DNA of 64,000 nt, taken from Xenopus tropicalis (taxonomy: Eukaryota > Chordata > Amphibia > Anura > Pipidae). The stretch covers positions 86,019,410-86,083,409 of the forward strand of contig NC_030683.2 of NCBI RefSeq assembly GCF_000004195.4. Direction: 5' to 3'. Positions 11,120 through 22,132 of the stretch are shown here, one piece after another. A program made the translations under genes and the position numbers. The notes beneath the pieces were generated by a model, which was not told the origin of the DNA, made no database searches, and saw only the letters and a list, made by a program, of their open reading frames with translations. The number at the start of each line of letters is the position of its first letter. Position 1 is the stretch's first letter.

Positions 11120-11410
11120 TCATCATGCAGAAAATGTGGATTGCCTGTAACAGAAGCTGATACCACAGGACCACGCACCAGAGGCCACCCCTTTAGATTA
11201 GAGGAACGGAGCTTCCATTTGAAGCAGCATAGGTGGTTTTTCACGGTGAGGGCAGTGAGGTTGTGGAATGCCCTTCCTAGAGATGTTGTAATGGCAGATT
11301 CTGTTAATGCCTTTAAGAGGGGCCTGGATGAGTTCTTAAACAAGCATGGTATCCAAGGCTATTGTGATACTAATAGAATTAAAGGTTGTAAATATAGTTT
11401 ATGTAAGTGA
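11120..11410 (+). mobile_element. LINE reverse-transcriptase C-terminal fragment
   Basis: The plus-strand frame from 11141 encodes RGHPFRLEERSFHL, then FFTVRAVRLWNALPRDVV, then SVNAFKRGLDEFL. This spacing of R-G-H, W-N-x-L-P-x-x-V-V and F-K-x-x-L-D is typical of the tail after the reverse-transcriptase domain in CR1/L2/Rex-like non-LTR elements. Only about 75 residues of that tail remain; polymerase motifs, endonuclease and ORF1 are absent, so it is a 5'-truncated dead copy. The sequence after the frame (TATCCAAGGCTATTGTGAT) recurs on the minus strand near 15.8 kb. The clade is not certain. Confidence 0.65.
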
Positions 11411-11653
11411 TAGTAAAAATTGGTACGTATAGATTGTGTGTGCTGGGTTTACTTTCCCCAAGCAATATTCAAAAAACAAACATCAGATATTCTCAGCATG
11501 TAGTAATACAAGACTTGCATCTCAGGAACTCTTCTAGCAGGGTGAGAAACCAGTACATATAATACCTGACCAAGTGGTGGCTAAGTGATTGAATGTTGGC
11601 TTTGCAGGGCTGACTCATTCAGCCTTTGTGTCTGGACGCTTTACTGATCCATC
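11411..11653. other. Short interval between LINE fragment and hAT element
   Basis: No feature seen. Confidence 0.4.
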
Positions 11654-11661
11654 CCTCTAAT

Positions 11662-13145
11662 CATAGGTGGATTTTCAATAAGGCTAGGGGAGGCTAAGCC
11701 TCCCCAAACCTGCTTGGCACATTAAAAAACAAAACAAAAAAAACCTCACTCCGTTTCTGCACTGTCCTGGAAATCTTCTGTTCCTGCAAGCTCGTTCTAC
11801 TGTGCTCTGATTGGATCTTTCGTCTTGTGGATTCTCCAATCAGAGCACAGCTTTATTGACAGACAGTAAAATTGACCCATCAAAGCGGAGATCTAAGGAG
11901 ATATTACAAACTGAAGGCAGTGCAGAAATGAAGACTGAAAAAAAGAATCTGCAGACTGTAAACTTTACCTAAGAACCAACTCTAAACTTTTGCTGCAGAT
12001 TTCATCCCACTCTAAAGGCTGAATCACTAGCTGACATTAAATAGTTTTTTGCCTGACCTGACATCTATAATAATATATAATCTATCACCTGTCCTAACAG
12101 ATGGATGGTAAGTTAACTCTTTCCCCCTGAAAAAGCTCATTGTGCTTTTATATATTTGTTGTTGTTGTTTTTTGCACTTACTATTTTTTTTTTTATTTTT
12201 GTCATTGTTTTGTTCATTTCTAGTTAATTACAGTGGGGCCAATGTTGTGTATCCGTGCCAGTGTTATAGTGCCAGGGCCTGAATATCTGCCATCAGTACC
12301 CACTGCTTCTCATGGCATATAATGTGCTGGTTTTGTAAATACAGACTGCATCTCACTGTATATAATGTGCCTGGGGTGTCAGTACCCACTGCCTTTCTTG
12401 CTATGAAACTAACGTCAACACATCTAAAGGGGTGGTTCACTTTTAAGTTAACTTTTAGTATGTTATAAAATGGCCTATTCCTAGCAACTTTGCAATTGGT
12501 CTTCCTAATTAATTTTTTTTATAGTTCTTGAATAATTTGCCTTTCTATTCTGCCTCTTTCCAGATTTCAAATGGGGGCCAAAAATTATTGCTCTGCGAGG
12601 CTACAATGTATCATTTTTTATTACTGATTTTTCCATGCAGGCCCCTTAACTATTCATATTCCCATCTCTTTCTTAAAACACTACCTGGTTGCTAGGGTAA
12701 ATACGACCCTAGCAACCAGATAGCTGCTAAATTACCAAATGGACAGCTGCTGAACAAAAAGCTAAATAACTGAAAAACCATTAAAAATAAAAGAGGACCA
12801 ATTGTAAATTGTCTCAGAATATCAGTCTACATTATATTAAAAGTGAATTTAAAGGTGAACTACCCCTTTAAGCTAACTGATCACAAACACAAATGTTTGC
12901 AGATCCCCTCACAGAAGTGCACGTATGAATACTTTTACATCCTAAGCATTTTAGAGTAAAAAAAAGCAACCCCACCCGCACTTTTGTACAGAATCCTTGG
13001 AAGTCAGTGGGAACGGCAGGAGGTAGTTGGTAGGTTAATTTTTTACACTAGCAGTGAATCCACTAAGTCTCACATTAGCTTTAGGTCAGTCTATGTATGG
13101 CCCAACTTTAGCCTCCCCAAACAAAAAAGTCACCCTCTGCCTATG
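11662..13145. mobile_element. hAT-type element, 1.48 kb, non-autonomous
   Basis: The left end CATAGGTGGA and right end TCTGCCTATG form a short terminal inverted repeat, flanked by an exact 8-bp duplication CCTCTAAT (11654-11661 and 13146-13153). A second inverted match lies just inside: AGGGGAGGCTAAGCC on the left, TTTAGCCTCCCC on the right. No transposase is visible. Near 12106, ATGGATGGTAAGTTAA contains a good splice-donor consensus, so the left part could be the leader exon of an autonomous ancestor (inference). A T2 MITE has inserted at 12424-12871 and is therefore younger. Confidence 0.8.
12424..12871. mobile_element. T2-type MITE (GGGGTGGTTCAC subfamily), nested
   Basis: The left end AAAGGGGTGGTTCACTT is inverted as AGGTGAACTACCCCTTTAA at the right; the left TTAA target has become CTAA. 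The interior contains TTAACTTTTAGTATGTTATA and a short stem GGTTGCTAGGGT...ACCCTAGCAACC. It sits inside the hAT element. Relatives are at 28379 and 54676. Confidence 0.82.
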
Positions 13146-13153
13146 CCTCTAAT

Positions 13154-15211
13154 CATAAATGAAACATTTGGCTTCTCCCCTGGGATAAACATATTAGGGA
13201 CACCCAGTGTACTTGGATTAAATAATCAAGATGGCTATTAATGAGGATCCCTTTAAAAGCTCTGGTACCTAGTTCCGGCTGGGTACCAAAACCTCTGTTT
13301 TGTCTCTCTCTCTCTTCCCAACTGCCCCTTGTACCATTCCATTATACCTTACACCTAAAGTGCTCCTTGACAAACTGGTTAACACCTGCCTTGTGAAAGT
13401 GTTACTTTCAGTGCTACCTTTGTGGGTTCCAAAAAACATACAATTGACAATAGCTATAATAGCAATATGTAGGCAGATGTTAACCAGTTATAGCTATACT
13501 AACGCTGTAATGAGCATCCATTGTGGTGCTGCCTGGAATTGTGGAAAAAAAGCAATGTATCAGGAGTAAAGCAAAAATGGTGGTGAATGCAAATTTGATA
13601 TCTTGCAAAAAACACTTGCTTTGTATTTGTAAATTAACACTAAAATGTATGTTCTATTTCAAATGATATTTTAATAAATTAATATATAAAGTAGCTAGAC
13701 TTAAACATGTTGTCCTAACTGTCTTTTGTAGCTGTGTTTGGAGAAAATGATAAAAATGTATTGAGACAAAATTCATTGTGGATTATGATATTTTTTGTTT
13801 ACAACTTCCTAACTCTATTAATAGGCAGTAAATACTAGCGTATGGCTTTGTAGAGCACTGCTTTTATAGAGACAGAACCCCTATCATTATTCATTTCTTC
13901 AGGGTTAAAATGTATAGTAAGATAGCTTTGCTGACTTGACTTAGATTAATGTTGTCAATTCCTGCTTGAATTCAGCATACAGCTTACTAACTCATAGCTT
14001 CTGTATTTTGTTTTTAGGCTTAAAGTTTTACCAAGTGATGCAAAATTCTAGCTGTTGAAGACAGCAAAACACAGACTGACATCCAGTAAAATAACAGTAA
14101 TATCACCCCTTCTCCATTGGTACAGAGCCATCTGTTTAAGTCAATGCCTGTCAAGTATTTTGGAGTCAGTATTATCATAACATATGGTCTAGTGATATTT
14201 GCCATTTATAAAATCAAAACAGCAGAATATGTGGGTTTACATTTTAATTGCTATTTTGGCATTCTCTTTTTCATTATTATCCCTGAATAGGAAGATTTAA
14301 ACCAAGTTTAGAAAGGAACTCACATGGGCCTGTGCACCCATCTGATAGCACCTGTCAGTATGGGCACTATAAATGACACATAAACTAGGTGTGCCATGTG
14401 CTGTCCCTTCTGTATGCACTGCTGATGAAGGCAGGCAGTACACATTACGCGGATGTATAGTTCAATTCTAAAGAAAGAAGTTTATATTATGTTAACCCAT
14501 TTGGTGTATCTGCCAGTATCGAATCCCTATCTCTCTTCCTGTATTAATATATAGACATATATACACTGTATATATACATGCAAATATGCACATGTGAAAT
14601 ATATCTGTCTGTATTGTTTTTTAACATATTTGTAGAGAATTATTATTTCCCTCTTGACAAAGCTATAGTTATAGTGAAACAGTCGTCGAGTAGTAGGCAG
14701 TACGACATGGAGGTGTGCCCCCCTTTTTTTCTTCCTTTGCCTTTTAATGATACCCTAACTGACTATAGCAATGTTTGTGACTTTGCTCAATAGGATATGG
14801 CACGCTTACTGACTACTACACTGGAACGGAAGGTGGCAAGGACATTTCAAAGATACTTTTATACAGCAGGAACTATAAGTATAAGTTCAATTGCACAGTT
14901 GAATTTGTGGTTTTACTGTAAGCATGATATGTTGTTACATGTGTATTAATCTTTATGACTTGAGTGCACTGACTGTTTTATGGGATAAAGTTAGTGTCCT
15001 ACAAGGAAGCAATAGACAAACCTCAACTGACTCCACACAATATTCCTCTGTGCATATTCTGTTTCTAGGAGCCCAACACCAGCCGTTCCTGAACGATCAT
15101 AAAATCTTGCAATCCACTGGATTGATATATGCTCAAAATGGACACAAAAATGGATACAATACATGACCAATCTTAGATCCAGCAATTATGTAGCACAGCA
15201 TACTGAGATGC

Positions 15212-15213
<2 letters not shown>
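13154..15213. other. AT-rich DNA without a recognised feature
   Basis: About 2 kb with only short frames lacking domains and no nameable repeat. Confidence 0.4.

Positions 15214-15257
<44 letters not shown>
15214..15257. repeat. (TA)n microsatellite
   Basis: An uninterrupted run of alternating T and A, bounded by GCAT on the left and TTAAATAC on the right. Confidence 0.95.
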
Positions 15258-15260
<3 letters not shown>

Positions 15261-15754
15261 TACATTGCATATCAGAAATTTATGATATGTATACAATATT
15301 GTTTATGGATGTGAATTATATCATCTATAAGGTTTTATTTATACATGTGAAGGGGCCCTTCATTTTCTGTTTAGTACTGCAATGTTTTTATGGGTTGGGT
15401 ATTTTTTGTCCAGTGGTAATTAATAAAGAGAGACATTAATTTTTTATTTTTTAAAATCTTGCTCTTCTCATTTCCCCTCTCAAGTTCATCTTCTCCAGAG
15501 TAAACAAACCCAACTTTGATTGTCTTTTGTCACAGTAAAATTGTTACATTCCTTTACATTCACAGTAACAGTGTAATTGAGCATCTTTACACATTTTTAA
15601 AACTATACCTCCTAAAGTCTGACAATACAGTGGTGCAGTATTTGAAATTAATGTCCTGTAGCTTTACGGCTCTATGTTTTATTCCAGCCACGGCACTGTA
15701 TAACTATATATACCATATACTAACCTAATATATATATACCTATACCAACTAACC
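15258..15754. other. AT-rich DNA without a recognised feature
   Basis: No repeat or gene recognised; the frame at 15516-15728 is short and has no domain. Confidence 0.4.
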
Positions 15755-15905
15755 GTAGAGCTTAAAATCACAATAACCTTGGATAATGTGCTTGTTCAAG
15801 AAATTATTCAAGCCACTCTAAAAGAATTAATAGACGACACCACATCAAATTTTGCTTCAGGTTCTGTTCCTTTAGTCTAAATGGATGGCAGAGGTTGTAG
15901 CTAAG
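15755..15905 (-). mobile_element. Decayed LINE tail related to the copy at 11.1 kb
   Basis: On the minus strand this reads CATTTAGACTAAAGGAACAG (encoding HPFRLKEQ), then TTGAACAAGCACATTATCC and AAGGTTATTGTGAT. The same blocks occur in the same order at 11190-11375 on the plus strand, where the protein segment is HPFRLEERS. The copy has lost the region encoding W-N-x-L-P. The frame continuing upstream to about 16300 has no domain I can name, and whether it belongs to the same element is unknown. Confidence 0.55.
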
Positions 15906-17012
15906 GTCATCTCTGTCTGTGGTTTCGACTTCAGTCCATGAGGAGGTGCCATCAGACTCAGAGGAGCACCCCTGGTCACACCCTTCCCAGATCATAGCAG
16001 TGAGACTCAATGGACGGTAAAGGCAAAATACCAGCCATGTCCATGCTTGCTTGCCCATGTGTCAGTAGCGCCCTTCTGCCAACAACATAATATAATAACT
16101 GGGACACATTGTCCACCAATGGTTGAGTTTAGGGACAGCTGCTCTGTAAAAGTAGCTAAAGATCTGCCAGGTAGGGGCTGCACAAGCCATTAGCTGGTGC
16201 GAGGAGTCTGCTTCAACCAACTTATAGGACAGGTTCTGCCAGCCAGCTTTGCCACGTGCCCATTGAGCCTCTGAACATGGGGTGGCTAGGAAAAAAAAGG
16301 AAAACAATATTCTTTACTTTCATTTTTTCTTTTTCTTACCATGAGTGTCTTGCTCATAAAAACCGATGCTAGAAAATGTATTATTCAATAACTTATTCCT
16401 AGGCTATTACAGTATTGAACAGGAGATAAACACATCATTTAATGCTGGGTCTGTCTATGGATTCCATTTTAACATTATTGTTATTGATATACACATTACA
16501 TGCATTGCATTATTAAAGAATTCCAATTTACTTGAAAAATTCTTTTTTTTTAAACAATCTACTCAAAACAACAAAAATAATATTATCAACTTCTGTTCCT
16601 TACGTTAGCTATAAATGGTTTGAATAATAAAGAGGCCTGGAAATGGAGGAATAAGGAATGAAGGCATGAACTTTTATGCCCCTTGGAAACTTATAATGCT
16701 TGTTTGTACATACATACAAAGGTTACACTACATAATATGGGTTGCAACCATATTGTGAGAATCATCCCAAGGCACAAACTTACTGCATACCTTTCCTAAC
16801 CTTGGTTCTTCAGTTACCAGAACGAATAGTAGACCATGAAAGCTATGTAGCCTTACATTAGCTGCCTCTGCCAACTCTTGGTCTATTAAAGGGGACAGAA
16901 CGTGACAGAGAGTAAATTACTGGAATATTTGTTGCTGTTTTTGGGCAATTATTTCTTGAAAATAACTGAGGTCTCACATGTGCCCTTTTGGTATTGGTTG
17001 TTGGTTGTTTTT
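15906..17012. other. No clear feature; possible uncharacterised repeat 15.9-16.3 kb
   Basis: Two adjacent minus-strand frames (15804-16058 and 16062-16307) span a GC-richer patch next to the LINE tail. They have no recognisable domain. The rest is AT-rich and featureless. Confidence 0.35.
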
Positions 17013-17016
17013 GTAT

Positions 17017-17685
17017 TATAACCCTTTCTTGGCACCCTTCTGCAAAAGTTGGAATACACTCACTTATCTCTGGCTTGTGCTTAATCCCCTGAGCCCCCTT
17101 TGCAAACAGTGAAATGATACTGGGAAACTGGGATTCACAGCAGTGCCTCCACCTAGAGGACATTAAGGAGCACACCTCAGGGGAAATTCTACTAGGAAAT
17201 AATTACACACACTTTGCAGCAAGGATAACTTTTTATAACACTGGAAATAAATTAAAGACCAACTATAAGGATAACTGATAATCCTGCCCTGTGGAACCTT
17301 TGCAGTCTATCCACTCCTGGCACAGTCTGCTCCCATGTAGCAGGCACTCAAGCAATACCTGTCCTCACCAGAGGACACACACAGAGACTCACACGGAGGA
17401 ATTAGCAATCACCAGCAGCCCAGCAGACCTCTATCTTTGTAGTATGGACACAACAGTAAGTGGCTGGCTACTTACTCCGGATGTCTTCAATTGCTGGCAA
17501 AACAACGGGAGCTCCCTTTATAAACTGCTGGACCCACCCCTGATTTTTGCCTTCAAACCTAGGCACGCCTCCTCTCTCCCAGCAGTGCACTGGGGCATCC
17601 AGCCAATTGGGTTCCTTCCTGGTCTGTAGCCGGACTGGATGATGTCACAGACAGAAAAACAGGGGAAAGAGTTCTCTGACATTCA
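17017..17685 (-). mobile_element. Solo LTR, copy 1
   Basis: This is homologous to the LTRs at 22133 and 26175: shared blocks include CCCTTTCTTGGCAC, GATACTGGGAACTGGGA, AGTGCCTCCACCTAG, CAATACCTGTCCTCACCAG and CTGTAGCCGGACTGGATGA. The 4-bp target duplication GTAT lies at 17013-17016 and 17686-17689. Read on the minus strand, a TATA-like TTTATAAAG box lies upstream of the R-like region. No internal region or second LTR is present. An extra unrelated-looking block precedes CTCCCATGTAGCAGG compared with copy 2. Confidence 0.75.
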
Positions 17686-17696
17686 GTATGTAATCT

Positions 17697-17800
17697 TGTA
17701 TTCTTGTAATCTGTTCAATGTATACACCCATTTATTATACAGCACTGCAGAATATGTTGACCCTTTATGAATATGTGTTGTTCATAATGATTAAAAGAAT
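17697..17800 (+). repeat. SINE/LINE 3' tail fragment
   Basis: The block TTATACAGCACTGCAGAATA followed by TGTTGACCCTTTATGAATA recurs at 19583-19650. It resembles the shared tail of the tRNA-derived SINE family seen at 25609. Only the tail is left. Confidence 0.5.
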
Positions 17801-18404
17801 ACTCTTACTTGAAAGAGAGATGATCTTAGTATCTTCCAAATGCAATGCAAGAGATTATAAAAATTCTAAGAATAAATACATTTTAAAAAATTGAGTTCTC
17901 CAGTGGTACACATACTCAGTCCCAAAGCTAAATCTCCCCAAACTACAGAATAATATGATTTGTAAAAATATTTTAAAGTCGCTTATCAGGACACCAACTG
18001 GCATAGTATACTTTTGGGCCCCAGCCCATATTGTTACTTCCCTTATGCCAACCTTTATTGCTTGTACATAGTGGTGCAGGTTTATTTATGGTCTCAGGAA
18101 GTCTAAAACTTTTTTTTGTAAATCAAAATATAAAATGCATATTGATTTCAGAATGAAAGACATTTGCTTATGTTTGAACATTATAGGGCTTATTTATAAA
18201 GCAAGTGTAATGTAAGCAGTGTAAAATTGTTTACACTCAAATTGTTGTCTTCTTTACCCATCATGCAATATTTTTCCCCCAAATTCTGATGCCAAATTAG
18301 CATCTACTTCAAACCAAGCACTAATTGCAGTGTCACTTACAGCACATGCCATCAGTGATAGTAATAGGGTTCAAATATGCTTGATGCAAGTCATTTGCAG
18401 CGGT
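17801..18404. other. AT-rich DNA, possible MITE ends
   Basis: GGGCTTATTTATAAAGCAAG near 18187 resembles terminal sequences of foldback MITEs elsewhere here, but no matching right end was found. Confidence 0.35.
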
Positions 18405-18755
18405 GGATTAATGAGATGTGAGGCCCCTAGGCTACACATTCAACAGGGCCCGCTATTAAGATACTCCCGCTCCCAAAAGTTTAGTAATACACAACAATTA
18501 ACTTAATTATTAACTATAAGGCAAATAGACAGCAACCAGCAAGGCGTGTGTCTGTATGGCTTGTTGTCTGCCCATGCTATTTTAATTCATATTTTTATTT
18601 TCTTTAAATGAAAATATTTTACTGGCTGCAGGCTGCAAAAATGAATTTACTGTGCTGCAGGCCTGCAGCTTCTTTTGGGTCTGGCCTGTTGCCGCTCTGC
18701 CCCCATGCACTGCTGGTACCTCCTTTTTGCCTGATTGGGAGTAGATTTAGGCAAC
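18405..18755. mobile_element. Possible hAT-like left end
   Basis: CAGCGGTGGATTAATGAG at about 18400, followed by GTGAGGCCCCTAGGC, resembles the start of a hAT-type element. No right terminus or 8-bp duplication could be matched, so this is tentative. The hairpin-chain element at 18756 may have landed inside it. Confidence 0.25.
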
Positions 18756-19128
18756 TTAAGGTCCCCATACACGGTAAGATCTCGCCAAGCGAGCGGATCT
18801 TCCCCCGATATCCCCACCTACAGGTGGGCGATATCGGGGAGCTTAAAGTTAAAAAAAAAAATAATCCGATCGTTTGGCCCTGGGGCCAAACGACCGGATT
18901 ATGTAGGCAGCAATGGGGCAGTCGGTTCGGGGACCGCATCAACGAGCCAATGTGGGCCCGATCCGACTGAATCTTTTAACCTGGCCGATCGATATCTGGC
19001 CAATTTCAGGCCAGATATCGGTCGGCCAGCCCGCTCGTTTTTGCCCCTACACGGGCAGATAAGCTGCCGAGTCGGTCCAAGGGACCGATATTGGCAGCTT
19101 CTATCGGCCCGTGTATGGGGGCCTTTAG
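18756..19128. mobile_element. TTAA-type MITE composed of serial hairpins
   Basis: The left end TTAAGGTCCCCATACACGG is inverted as CCGTGTATGGGGGCCTTTAG, in a TTAA target that has decayed on the right. Between the ends lie several strong stems: CCCCGATATC with GATATCGGGG; AATCCGATCGTTTGGCC with GGCCAAACGACCGGATT; CTGGCCGATCGATATCTGGCC with its inverse at about 19008-19028; and the terminal ACACGGGCAGATAAGCTGCC with GGCAGCTTCTATCGGCCCGTGT. Frames of 107-172 codons on both strands arise from this GC-rich symmetric DNA and are not credible proteins. Confidence 0.78.
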
Positions 19129-19549
19129 GCAAGGCAGAAAGGCACATACATAAGTGTCTGTACGGTGTGGGTGCCAGTGATGTCTTTGGGAAAGGATTTA
19201 CTGACATTCTGAAAAGGTTATTGTCAATTGTGTGCTTGTTTAGGAAAGTGTAATCCCTATAATACAACATAAACCACAGTGTACACTGTTTTTATTTGAC
19301 TGCAGGATTCCTAGCAAGGCAAAGAAAACAACTGCCCCGCTGTAATTAAGATATGCATGGCATAACGGAATTAACATTTTGCAAAAATAAGAATAAAAAG
19401 TTACATTTTGCAATGTAATAATGTAATGTAACAGCAAAACGTCAGTTTTTCTGTATTGGTGGTTGAGTTTCAATGTGTTTAAAAGGAATAAGTTATCTGT
19501 GAGCATTGCACACTAAATCCATTTTCTAATTATCTTCACCTCTTATATC
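19129..19549. other. No recognised feature
   Basis: AT-rich; only short frames without domains. Confidence 0.4.
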
Positions 19550-19655
19550 AGATATTGGTTGCTTTGTATATAATTCTGTATGTTCAATGTATAAACCCAT
19601 TTATTGTACAGCACTGTAGAATATATTAGCACTTTATACATAATAATAATGACAA
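19550..19655 (+). repeat. SINE/LINE 3' tail fragment
   Basis: TTGTACAGCACTGTAGAATA followed by TATTAGCACTTTATACATAA matches the fragment at 17697-17800 and ends in an AT-rich ATAATAATAA-type tail. Confidence 0.5.
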
Positions 19656-19879
19656 TACGATATAATAATTAAAATAATAATCATTTTTCCAGCTTACTTG
19701 ATTCAGTTGCACAGGGATTAATGTGGTTTAGAATAAAGGTGTTAACAATGGCAAACCTTTGTAAATATGGTATTGGATTAGTTTATATCTCCTAAATACT
19801 TATCCTGAAACATACCTACTCTCACACAGTCTGAAGGGTGGTAATGTAATATAATAAAAACAGAAGCTAGTTATTTTGA

Positions 19880-19985
19880 AAAGTGATGACTTTACTTAAG
19901 TACAAAAGGCAACGTTTTAACGTTTTGGGCTTCAATCCAGCCCTTTGTCAAGTCTGAGGGGAGGTAAATACTGATACTGGTTGAG
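19880..19985 (-). repeat. Penelope-like tail with stem-AAAAC core
   Basis: On the minus strand, CTTGACAAA is followed by GGGCT, a 7-base loop and AGCCC, then AAAACGTT. This has the layout of the hammerhead-like core found near (TA)n tracts at 58.3-59 kb, with the expected GAAAC changed to AAAAC. Confidence 0.4.
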
Positions 19986-20519
19986 CTATGGAGTGTATTG
20001 TATGTAATTTTAAAAGCTTAATGTGTTGTGTTAGAAGAGCAGTTTCATCTAGTTTAGAAGACCAGAATGCTCCTACGCAAATACTTCCTATCAACCATTT
20101 CCTTCAACACCTCAGAAAATATGCTTGAAGTGCATACCTCATTTACCTCAGTGTTGTAAATCACAGCAGGTAATCAGATATTTGCTAGCCAGCTAACCAA
20201 TGACTGTTATCGGTTATGTCTCAGATTGTATTTCAATATCTTATATGTTATATTAGGGAAATGCAGAACTGATTATAACATTGCGCGTCTATGTGCTCCA
20301 TAAGTAAAGAAAATAAATATTGCTTAAATATACAAAATTGCACTGAAAATGTTAAACCATAACATGCACTAAGTGGTTTCTAGCTGAAAGCATTTGCTCA
20401 ACCCACTGCCAGACCAGAAGCTCTTGCTGAGAAAATACACAGTCATTTTTCATCTGAAAAGATCATTAGCGGCATTACATTGTTTAATAAATAAATAGCT
20501 ATTCTACTGTTTAAAAGTA
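19986..20519. other. AT-rich DNA without a recognised feature
   Basis: No gene or repeat seen. Confidence 0.4.
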
Positions 20520-20900
20520 TATTTAAAAGGATTTATTTATATGATGAAAGTCATCCTGTTAAATTATGCGCAATTGACAGATTAAGCCGGCAACGTTTGT
20601 GCCTCCCTATAAGCAGCACTCGTTTTTGACAGTAAAATGATTCAGATGTGTTAAAGGAGTCTGCAGGATGCCTTTAAAAATGACTAAGCTGTAGACTGCT
20701 TGTTTAAATATTGCATGAATACAAAAGGCTTTTCAGTTACAGTACTTTCATTTTATATAAATCAGCAAGAGGGGGTGAATTATAGGCAGTAGGATCCAGT
20801 GCTTATTGATTTAGTTCAACTTCAAATAAAAATGTCATTAACTTCTTTTTTGCTATAATAAAAATACAATGTGAATATGATCTGCTGTCCGTTCCTATTA
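20520..20900. promoter_or_regulatory. Candidate conserved non-coding DNA
   Basis: This is single-copy-looking sequence with dense transcription-factor-like words: a TALE-type TGACAG, GATTAA, and POU-like TTGCATGAATAC. It contains none of the repeats seen elsewhere. The call is by appearance only; conservation cannot be judged from one sequence. Confidence 0.25.
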
Positions 20901-20974
20901 TATCAGCTTTATTGGTAGAGCTTTGCTTTCTTTGTAAAGGCCAATTACACCTCCAGGTACTCTCATTAATTTAT

Positions 20975-21061
20975 GTATTAAAGGGCTACTGACACTGACT
21001 AGAACGAAAGTACCAACTTTATCTCCTCTACCAAAGGCATTAAAAAAAAAAAAAAAAAAAA
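20975..21061. mobile_element. Possible TTAAAGG element fragment ending in poly(A)
   Basis: ATTAAAGGGCTACTGACACT at about 20977 opens like a T2-type end. About 60 bases later comes a run of roughly 20 A (to 21061). No right end matches; it may be a small truncated insertion. Confidence 0.3.
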
Positions 21062-21310
21062 GAATGAAGCAATTATAATTAAGGGTACTGTAATCTAAAC
21101 AGTGCAAATAACTGTTTCAAAGATAATTAGCTGTACTATAATCCAATTTTTACATCTTCAGGATAACTTCCTGCTCGTCGTTTAATCATGGCTAAAGATC
21201 CTGTTTTTAATTTGCCTTCAAAATAACTAAAGCAATTCCTGCTATGCTGAATAAAGGATTTATTTCTTCTAATCAAGATTATAATTCCTTTCTTAATTGA
21301 ATTTGTTAGA
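21062..21310. promoter_or_regulatory. Candidate conserved non-coding DNA, second block
   Basis: It contains repeated homeodomain-like cores (ATTATAATTAAG, GATAATTAGC, CTTAATTGAA) and a TCF/LEF-like site TTTCAAAGAT, with no repeat signature. Judged by appearance only. Confidence 0.25.
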
Positions 21311-22132
21311 CACTTAAGGGTTCTGGATTTTGGGGAGAATGTTCAATGTTATTAAAAGTAATTGCTGGCCAATGTTTTGTAGTTGTGCAGAAGATCAAAT
21401 GTTTGTGTGCTGCACCTAGGTCATTAAGGTTAGAAACAGAATACATTTGTGCAAGGACAAATCAGACCCCTGACTGTATATCCACTAGAAGAGATCTATA
21501 TGGGAAAATAGAAAAAGCCTTATATGTTATTCCATGTAAAACATCCTGGAGAGTAGATATGGGTCTCAGAATGGGAGAATAAAGCATAGCCTATGGGCAG
21601 AATTAGACTTAAAAATACCCAAATCAAAACATTCTTGGAGCCTTTACATTTCGGTTAAGGGGTAAGTCATACAGTACTACCCTAGAAAATGGTTGCAAAT
21701 GTGGCAAATGTATGCATCTGCATTTTGGGGAACTTGGCCAAGCAAATGGGCCTTTCTGTATATTACCAGCTTTGGTCTAAGTAGGAAATGAATTAGTATT
21801 GCAACATTTTCATCAAATTCTAATATATCTTTGTATGAACACTGTCGGCGTCTAAGAAACGTTTCACACTGATAATGTCAATGTGATGGAATTCTTTATC
21901 AATCCTGTGATTCAGATATCCTCATCCCAACCCCTATTCAGTTTAAGGTAAATTGTAGCTGAGTAATAAATCTCTGTCAGGACATCTGGAAGCTATACTG
22001 TTCCATGGGAAAGAACTGATCATTATCTGTTACTAAAAGATTTTTTATCATCCAAAATATTACAGAACTCATTAATTGTTTTGTATGTTATCAAAGCTTA
22101 AATCATAATGGGAACTTTATGTTTTAAACCAT
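21311..22132. other. No recognised feature
   Basis: The 78-codon frame at 21346-21582 has no domain; no repeat recognised. Confidence 0.4.

Noticed and set aside
15804..16307. Two adjacent minus-strand frames considered as a host exon
   Set aside because: They adjoin and partly overlap a LINE tail shared with 11.1 kb, are separated by a stop, and show no domain or clear splice sites.
18735..19253. 172-codon plus-strand frame, longest in the window
   Set aside because: It lies almost wholly in a palindromic GC-rich TTAA element that is also open on the other strand; no domain, and the symmetry explains the lack of stops.
21042..21061. Poly(A) tract as the end of a processed pseudogene
   Set aside because: No upstream reading frame or target duplication; better explained by a small TTAAAGG fragment or slippage.
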